Source: Eubacterium sp. UBA3782 (GTDB taxonomy: Bacteria; Bacillota; Clostridia; Lachnospirales; Lachnospiraceae). From it: a stretch of DNA of 5,070 bases. Shown one piece after another: positions 1-3,826 of this stretch (positions are counted from its first letter, which is position 1; each line of letters opens with the position of its first letter). The notes beneath the pieces are model-generated. The model made no database searches and had not been told where the DNA came from. It saw only the letters and a list, made by a program, of their open reading frames with translations. The stretch lies in assembly GCA_002368795.1 (NCBI GenBank), contig DFFG01000029.1:1-5070 (forward strand). The letters run 5' to 3'. Both the position numbers and the translations under genes were made by a program.

Positions 1-884
1 CCTTCCCCAGGATTCTGGGGATCGAATGTGTCGGCGAGATTGCGGAAACGACCGATCCCGTTCGTCTTCCGGTCGGGCAGAAGGTCATCTCTATCATGGG
101 TGAAATGGGCCGCGCCTTTGACGGAGGATATGCCGAGTATACTCTGCTGCCGAACGAACAGATTTGTCCGGTAGAGACAGACCTTGACTGGAAAATACTG
201 GCGGCTCTGCCGGAAACGTATTACACCGCATATGGATCACTGCTGAACCTTCGGATTGGAGAGAGTACGGCAGATGGAAAGATAGATAGTAGGGCGGATA
301 GTAGGGCAGGCGGTAAGATAGATAGTGAGGCAGATAGCAGGGCGACAGACAGTAAGGCGCCGCGGATCCTTGTGCGCGGGGCCACAAGCGGAGTAGGAGT
401 TGCCTTTCTGCGGCTTCTGAAAGGACGTTGGCCCGGGCTCCATGTTTCAGGCTCAACCAGGAGCATGAAAAAAGAGGTTCAGCTGCGGGAGGCAGGTTTT
501 GATGAAGTGATCCTGGATGAGGGCGGAGTCCTGCAGACAGAGCAGCAGTTTGACCGTGTGCTGGAATTGATCGGTCCTGCCACACTGCGGGACACCTTTT
601 CCCATGTCGCAGAGGGAGGCATTGTCTGCAGCACCGGACAGCTGGGTGGACAGTGGACGCTCAATGACTTTGACCCGATCTTTGAACTGCCTGTCAACGG
701 CTACCTCACCAGCTTCTATTCGGGAAACGTGGATGCGGGGCGCATCCAGTCCCTTCTTGACTATGTACGGACATACGGGATCGATCCGGCCCCTGCCCGT
801 GTTTTTTCCCTGTCGCAGGTACCGGATGCGCACGCCTGGCTGGAGAGTGCCAACAGTTTTGGAAAAGTGATTGTGGTGATCTGA
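1..884 (+). CDS. MDR-superfamily NAD(P)H-dependent oxidoreductase, quinone oxidoreductase-like (5' end missing)
   Basis: The frame is open from base 3 with no start codon before the edge. The ATG at 96 is internal, because the family's conserved LGIECVGEI stretch lies upstream of it. 293 residues are visible. About 60 N-terminal residues are probably missing, judging from the usual length of about 320. The usual GHE zinc motif reads GIE here (residues 7-8), so the catalytic zinc histidine is absent, as in zinc-independent quinone/enone reductases. The Rossmann fold starts near residue 121 with the nucleotide-binding loop GATSGVG (126-132). SGSTRS with R153 and nearby lysines suggests NADPH rather than NADH. 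The enzyme is expected to be cytosolic and to reduce quinones, enones or aldehydes; the substrate cannot be told. Residues 89-119 are an unusual hydrophilic repeat (DSRA-type units) inserted between the substrate and cofactor domains. No obvious terminator follows. Family is confident, exact reaction is not. Confidence 0.9.
   Translation, partial: FPRILGIECVGEIAETTDPVRLPVGQKVISIMGEMGRAFDGGYAEYTLLPNEQICPVETDLDWKILAALPETYYTAYGSLLNLRIGESTADGKIDSRADSRAGGKIDSEADSRATDSKAPRILVRGATSGVGVAFLRLLKGRWPGLHVSGSTRSMKKEVQLREAGFDEVILDEGGVLQTEQQFDRVLELIGPATLRDTFSHVAEGGIVCSTGQLGGQWTLNDFDPIFELPVNGYLTSFYSGNVDAGRIQSLLDYVRTYGIDPAPARVFSLSQVPDAHAWLESANSFGKVIVVI
267..359 (+). repeat. In-frame 36-nt tandem repeat built of 12-nt units inside the oxidoreductase gene
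   Basis: Two 36-nt units (270-305 and 306-341) lie head to tail, followed by a partial third. Inside them are five related 12-mers: GATAGTAGGGCG (285), GATAGTAGGGCA (297), GATAGTGAGGCA (321), GATAGCAGGGCG (333) and GACAGTAAGGCG (348). They encode DSRA, DSRA, DSEA, DSRA and DSKA. Each 36-nt unit opens with codons for ADGKI or AGGKI. All periods are multiples of three, so copy-number change would keep the reading frame. The repeat codes for a loop between the last helix of the catalytic domain and the first strand of the Rossmann fold. Confidence 0.93.
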
Positions 885-923
885 TCTGTAAACGTGATTG
901 CGGGGCAATTCCAGGTGTCTCCG

Positions 924-959
924 GCAATTAACGCAATTCGCGCAACTCACCCAACTCAC
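924..959 (+). repeat. Degenerate 9-nt tandem repeat, four units, intergenic
   Basis: Four 9-nt units follow one another: GCAATTAAC, GCAATTCGC, GCAACTCAC and CCAACTCAC. Neighbouring units differ at two, three and one positions. The array lies in the 184-bp gap between the oxidoreductase stop and the NudC start. An antisense reading frame crosses it but looks like a shadow. No function is evident. Confidence 0.75.
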
Positions 960-989
960 TCTGAGCATTCATCGCAAAAAACAGACAGG

Positions 990-1004
990 ATAGTGCAAAA
1001 CTAT
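990..1004. promoter_or_regulatory. Interrupted palindrome ATAGT-N5-ACTAT, possible operator
   Basis: ATAGT (990-994) and ACTAT (1000-1004) are perfect inverted repeats around GCAAA, 65-79 bases before the NudC start. A -10-like TATTAT (1002-1007) overlaps the right arm, but no acceptable -35 lies 16-18 bases upstream. Size and symmetry would suit a small winged-helix repressor of the MarR/HxlR kind, but a 5-bp arm can occur by chance. The rest of the 885-1068 gap holds the 9-nt repeat and a tiny hairpin (897-909) without a T-run. I see no confident promoter in the gap. Confidence 0.3.
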
Positions 1005-1055
1005 TATTTGTTCAGGATACCATAGGGATAACTACAAGAAGATGCAGACATAATA

Positions 1056-1063
1056 AAAAGGGG
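1056..1063 (+). promoter_or_regulatory. Ribosome binding site of the NudC gene
   Basis: AAAAGGGG ends five bases before the ATG at 1069. It supports that ATG as the start rather than the later in-frame ATG codons. Confidence 0.7.
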
Positions 1064-1068
1064 TACTT

Positions 1069-1977
1069 ATGATCCAGGAACTGACCAACAATGAAGTCTT
1101 TTCAAATGAATACCGGAATATTGCACCCAAAGCCGGGGATCTGGCTGCTGTTTTTGAAAAGAACGGAAGGAATCTGCTGATGCGTCTGGACGCAGAGGGA
1201 GCCATGTCACTCCCGGAGGCAGTGCTCTTTGCTGACTATTGGTTCGATCCCGAGGATACAGAGGCGGACAAAAAAGCAGCAGAAAAGGGAGGGCGTCTCG
1301 TCTATCTGTTTTCCATCGGAACAACCTTCTATTACAGCTTTGTTTACACGGATGGTACCGCTCCGGATTTTTCCTTTACCGGAATGGAATTCCTGCCCTT
1401 TTCTTTTGAAAGCAAGCCGCTTCCGAAAAATATCTATTTCGGTGCGGAGACTGCTTTTCAGCTTTCTTCCTGGTACAACGGAAACCGTCACTGCGGCCGC
1501 TGCGGCGGTCATATGAGTGTCCACCCGAAGATGAGATGTGTCCGTTGCACCTCCTGCGGGAATATGGACTTCCCGCGCGTTATGCCGGCAGTGACCATCG
1601 CGGTGGAGAATGGGGACAAGCTTCTGATGATCCGCTACAGACCGCGTGAGGAAGACGGCTACGCCGGTACTTCTCTGATCGCGGGCTTTATCGAGGTTGG
1701 CGAGACCATTGAGGATGCCGTGCGGCGCGAGGTCATGGAGGAGGCAGGTCTGAAGGTCTCCAATATCCGCTATTATAAGTCCCAGCCCTGGGGCTTTGCC
1801 TCCAATCTGATGATCGGCGTCATCTGCGACCTCGATGGGAGCGACAAGATTGCCGTGCACGATACCAACGAAGTGGCGGAAGCCGTATGGATTCCCCGGG
1901 ATGAGATCCGGGTGTATGACAACGGAGTTTCCCTCACCTTTGAGATGATTGCCGGGTTTAAAAATGGAGAAATATGA
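1069..1977 (+). CDS. nudC: NAD(+) diphosphatase (NADH pyrophosphatase), NudC-type Nudix hydrolase
   Basis: This cytosolic enzyme of 302 residues is expected to split NAD(H) into NMN(H) and AMP. NudC enzymes also remove NAD caps from RNA 5' ends. The N-terminal Nudix-like domain (about 1-135) precedes a zinc ribbon with C142, C145, C160 and C163; an extra C157 is present. The spacing from the first to the second CxxC pair equals that of E. coli NudC as I recall it. FPRVMPA (168-174) leads into the catalytic domain. The Nudix box spans 206-228 and keeps every catalytic residue: G206, E212, R220, E221, E224, E225 and G227. The NudC signature SQPW follows at 238-241, but continues GFAS rather than the classical PFPxS. 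The zinc ribbon sits about 45 residues later than in E. coli, so the N-terminal part is longer. Its stop overlaps the next start (ATGA), implying co-translation with the DUF523-GNAT gene. Confidence 0.95.
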   Translation: MIQELTNNEVFSNEYRNIAPKAGDLAAVFEKNGRNLLMRLDAEGAMSLPEAVLFADYWFDPEDTEADKKAAEKGGRLVYLFSIGTTFYYSFVYTDGTAPDFSFTGMEFLPFSFESKPLPKNIYFGAETAFQLSSWYNGNRHCGRCGGHMSVHPKMRCVRCTSCGNMDFPRVMPAVTIAVENGDKLLMIRYRPREEDGYAGTSLIAGFIEVGETIEDAVRREVMEEAGLKVSNIRYYKSQPWGFASNLMIGVICDLDGSDKIAVHDTNEVAEAVWIPRDEIRVYDNGVSLTFEMIAGFKNGEI

Positions 1978-2873
1978 AAATCATGGTCAGCGCCTGTCTG
2001 GCAGGCGAAAACTGTAAATATAACGGCGGGAACAACCGCAATGAGAAAGTCCTACGGCTTATGGCAGACAATGAGGCCATCACTGTCTGTCCGGAGCAGA
2101 TGGGCGGGCTGCCCACACCGCGCGTTCCATCGGAGATTAAAGACGGCCTGGTTACCGCAAAAGACGGGCGGATTGTGGATGCGGAATTCCGCGCAGGCGC
2201 AGCCAAGTGCCTGGAACTTGCCCTGCAGGAGCAGCCGGATCTGGTCGTGCTGCAGTCGCGCAGCCCCAGCTGCGGAGTAAAACAGCGGTACGACGGCACC
2301 TTCAGCGGAAGACTGGTGGACCAGGCCGGTGTTACCGCACAGCTTCTGATGGAAAACGGATTTCGGTGCCTTGATGTGGAGGATCTGATCACAATCCACG
2401 GGGGCTTTTTGATACGGAAACTGTCCATCGAAGAATCTGATTTACTGAAGGATTTCCTCTACCAGGCGATTTTTATTCCGCAAGGTGCGGAAGCCCCGGC
2501 ACGGGATATTATAGAGCGCCCGGAACTGCGGATCTATTATGAAGATTTTGGCAGCAGTCCCGGGGACCACTGCCTTGTGGCCGAAGCAGCTGGCCAGGCA
2601 GTGGGGGCTGTATGGACAAGGATTATGAATGATTACGGGCATGTAGATGATGAGACCCCGTCCTTTGCCATATCCCTGCTTCCGGATTACAGGAATAAGG
2701 GAATAGGGACCAGACTGATGAGACAAATGCTCTCCCTGCTGAAAGAGCATGCTTACAGACAAGCCTCTCTTGCCGTGCAGAAGGCGAACTATGCGGTCCG
2801 CATGTATAAAGAGGTCGGCTTTGAGATCATAGATGAAAATGAAGAAGAATTTATTATGGTGTGTAAGTTATGA
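1974..2873 (+). CDS. Fusion protein: DUF523/TudS-like Fe-S desulfidase domain plus GNAT N-acetyltransferase domain
   Basis: This 299-residue protein has two domains. Residues 1-137 match DUF523 (YbbK/TudS): SACLAGENCKYNGG (6-19), CPEQMGGLPTPR (39-50) and SPSCG (97-101). C8, C39 and C100 are the likely [4Fe-4S] ligands and E41 a likely active-site residue, by analogy with thiouracil desulfidase TudS. Residues about 147-299 are a GNAT domain with the acetyl-CoA loop RNKGIG (240-245) and a typical C-terminal YKEVGFE (278-284). Its MNDYGHVDDETPSFAISL stretch (218-235) resembles a GNAT group I know as stand-alone proteins in Firmicutes. The start overlaps the NudC stop (ATGA), with GGAGA at 1966-1970 as ribosome site. 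DUF523 is also fused to DUF1722 in the tRNA 4-thiouridine desulfidase RudS; a GNAT partner is unusual in my knowledge. Acetyl acceptor and sulfur substrate are unknown. No frameshift lies at the seam. Confidence 0.88.
   Translation: MKIMVSACLAGENCKYNGGNNRNEKVLRLMADNEAITVCPEQMGGLPTPRVPSEIKDGLVTAKDGRIVDAEFRAGAAKCLELALQEQPDLVVLQSRSPSCGVKQRYDGTFSGRLVDQAGVTAQLLMENGFRCLDVEDLITIHGGFLIRKLSIEESDLLKDFLYQAIFIPQGAEAPARDIIERPELRIYYEDFGSSPGDHCLVAEAAGQAVGAVWTRIMNDYGHVDDETPSFAISLLPDYRNKGIGTRLMRQMLSLLKEHAYRQASLAVQKANYAVRMYKEVGFEIIDENEEEFIMVCKL
2400..2414 (+). promoter_or_regulatory. Possible internal or relic translation start at the DUF523/GNAT seam
   Basis: GGGGG (2400-2404) lies four bases before an in-frame TTG (2409-2411) and seven bases before ATA (2412-2414). 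The codons from ATA onward encode IRKLSIEE, which looks like the natural beginning of a stand-alone GNAT protein. The TTG could still start a separate GNAT polypeptide, or the ATA could be a mutated ATG. The G-run is only a modest Shine-Dalgarno match, so this is tentative. Confidence 0.3.
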
Positions 2874-3014
2874 AAAATCATCAAATTTGTTTTTTATAAA
2901 TATTACAGTTTGATTTTGAGTGCGGTTGTCATGCTCCTGCTCACAGCCTGTTCTTCCGGCGGCTTCCATGGATGCAGTACCCCGGCTGCTTCGCTTTATA
3001 GCTGCCTGCAATAA
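2870..3014 (+). pseudogene. Remnant of a lipoprotein gene: frameshifted signal peptide with a truncated mature part
   Basis: ATG at 2870 overlaps the TGA of the GNAT fusion (ATGA), as between the two genes before it. Read as is, it yields only nine codons before TAA at 2897. Removing one A from the AAAAA run at 2873-2877 gives MKIIKF, then a hydrophobic core SLILSAVVMLLL and the lipobox LTAC, with the cysteine codon at 2949-2951, followed by SSGG. That is a textbook lipoprotein signal peptide with a lysine-containing n-region and cysteine at residue 27. The frame then ends at TAA 3012-3014, leaving about 21 mature residues. The alternative start, ATG 2931, leaves only seven residues up to and including the cysteine, too short for a signal peptide. 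The likeliest reading is a decayed third operon gene. A sequencing indel or a genuinely tiny lipoprotein cannot be excluded. Confidence 0.55.
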
Positions 3015-3023
3015 TGATATACT
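2995..3023 (+). promoter_or_regulatory. Likely sigma-A promoter of the macrodomain gene
   Basis: TTTATA (2995-3000, four of six matches to TTGACA) is followed after exactly 17 bases by TATACT (3018-3023, five of six matches to TATAAT). A TG one base before the -10 makes it an extended -10 element. Transcription would start near 3030, giving an untranslated leader of about 47 bases before the ATG at 3077. It lies inside the end of the lipoprotein remnant, which fits that stretch no longer being under coding constraint. Confidence 0.55.
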
Positions 3024-3065
3024 TGAAACAAGGTGTTCAGAAGCTGGTTTTGGAAGCATACGAGT

Positions 3066-3073
3066 GAGGTGAT
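3066..3073 (+). promoter_or_regulatory. Ribosome binding site of the macrodomain gene
   Basis: GAGGTGAT matches the 3' end of 16S rRNA well and sits at normal distance from the ATG at 3077, fixing that start. It is the strongest ribosome site among the plus-strand genes here. Confidence 0.85.
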
Positions 3074-3076
3074 TTT

Positions 3077-3604
3077 ATGAGCAAGGATAATATTCAGATA
3101 CTGCGGGCAATCCGGGGCGATATAACAAAGATTTCCGATGTCGATGCAATTGTAAATGCGGCAAATACATCCCTCCTTGGCGGCGGCGGTGTGGACGGTG
3201 CCATTCACAGGGCGGCGGGGCCTAAGCTTCTGGAGGAGTGCAGGAAATTTCACGGATGTGATACCGGCGAAGCAAGGCTGACCGGGGCTTATAATCTCCC
3301 CTGTAAATATGTCATCCATACGCCCGGCCCTGTATGGTGCGGCGGAAACAGAAGAGAAGCGGAACTTCTTGCAAACTGTTACAGAAACTCCCTGCAGACA
3401 GCGGTGGACCACAAGATACGAAGCGTGGCATTTCCTTCTATTTCGACCGGTATCTACAGCTACCCGGTCGACCAGGCTGCGCAAATTGCGGTGTCCACGG
3501 TGAGACGCTTTATCGAGGATCATCCCGGCCGGCTGGACCTTGTAGAATGGGTGCTTTTTGACCAGAGGACATACGATGCGTATGACAATGCCTTGCGCCG
3601 CTGA
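3077..3604 (+). CDS. Macrodomain protein, MacroD/YmdB-type ADP-ribosyl or O-acetyl-ADP-ribose hydrolase
   Basis: This single-domain cytosolic protein has 175 residues, normal for the family. MacroD-type enzymes bind ADP-ribose and hydrolyse O-acetyl-ADP-ribose or mono-ADP-ribose from acidic residues or nucleic-acid ends. All family motifs are present: GDIT (14-17), AIVNAAN (24-30), the glycine-rich loop GGGGVDGAIHRAAGP (35-49) with D40 and H44, TGEARLTGAYNLP (63-75), VIHTPGP (79-85) and the diphosphate-binding SISTGIYSYP (121-130). The zinc-binding variant of SirTM-linked macrodomains is not seen. No ADP-ribosyltransferase or sirtuin is visible nearby. It has its own likely promoter, although it lies downstream of nudC and the DUF523-GNAT gene in the same direction. 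Together with NudC it suggests handling of NAD breakdown products; that link is inferred. The bidirectional terminator at 3711-3750 follows. Confidence 0.94.
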   Translation: MSKDNIQILRAIRGDITKISDVDAIVNAANTSLLGGGGVDGAIHRAAGPKLLEECRKFHGCDTGEARLTGAYNLPCKYVIHTPGPVWCGGNRREAELLANCYRNSLQTAVDHKIRSVAFPSISTGIYSYPVDQAAQIAVSTVRRFIEDHPGRLDLVEWVLFDQRTYDAYDNALRR

Positions 3605-3632
3605 AGAGAGAACAATTTCTTGATGTGCGCAC

Positions 3633-3670
3633 AACTGCTTATAAATAACTGCTTATAATGCTTATAAATA
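3633..3670 (+). repeat. AT-rich triple repeat of TGCTTATAA
   Basis: TGCTTATAA occurs at 3636-3644, 3650-3658 and 3659-3667; the first two copies are preceded by AAC and the third directly abuts the second. The junction of copies two and three creates a perfect TATAAT (3654-3659), with a poor -35-like ACAACT (3631-3636) 17 bases upstream. The perfect palindrome TGTGCGCACA (3624-3633) abuts the left end. It lies just after the macrodomain stop, in the gap between convergent genes. Confidence 0.7.
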
Positions 3671-3710
3671 GATAAATACGCCTGGCGCATTATCTCACGG
3701 AAAAAAGATG

Positions 3711-3750
3711 AAAAGGTGCCGGACCATTTCAGGTCTGAGGCACCTTTTTT
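3711..3750. terminator. Strong bidirectional intrinsic terminator between convergent genes
   Basis: AAAAGGTGCC (3711-3720) pairs with GGCACCTTTT (3739-3748), and GGACC (3721-3725) pairs with GGTCT (3732-3736) through one G-U pair, around a six-base loop with a two-base GA bulge. T-runs follow on both strands: TTTTTT at 3745-3750 on plus, and the complement of the A-runs at 3701-3714 on minus. It should end transcription from the macrodomain gene and from the ABC exporter gene. The remaining bases to 3826 hold two loosely similar AT-rich stretches around CAATTTG and no gene. Confidence 0.9.
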
Positions 3751-3826
3751 AATGCTGAAAATTCAATTTGTCGGAGATACAATTTGCTGAAGATTCCCGG
3801 GGTGATATTTTCTATTGCCGGCGGTT

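Noticed and set aside
1..60. Zinc-dependent alcohol dehydrogenase assignment
   Set aside because: The catalytic GHE motif is replaced by GIE in the visible sequence, so the zinc-independent reductase branch fits better.
267..359. CRISPR-like array
   Set aside because: The 36-nt length is suggestive, but the units are head to tail without spacers, diverged, and in frame within a protein gene.
897..909. Hairpin ATTGC-GGG-GCAAT as terminator of the oxidoreductase gene
   Set aside because: The stem is only five pairs with a three-base loop, and no T-run follows.
453..968. Minus-strand open frame of 171 codons
   Set aside because: It runs antisense to the well-supported oxidoreductase and across the 9-nt repeat, with no recognisable domain or ribosome site. 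It is a shadow frame.
1207..1860. Minus-strand open frame of 217 codons
   Set aside because: It lies wholly opposite the conserved NudC coding sequence and shows no family motif. Its openness follows from the codon bias of the real gene.
3014..3067. A 17-codon open frame as a leader peptide for the macrodomain gene
   Set aside because: It starts at ATG 3014 and ends inside the ribosome site, but has no Shine-Dalgarno site of its own. The likely transcription start near 3030 lies downstream of its ATG.
2996..3634. Minus-strand open frame of 212 codons
   Set aside because: It is antisense to the macrodomain gene, whose motifs and ribosome site are clear. No domain is visible in it.
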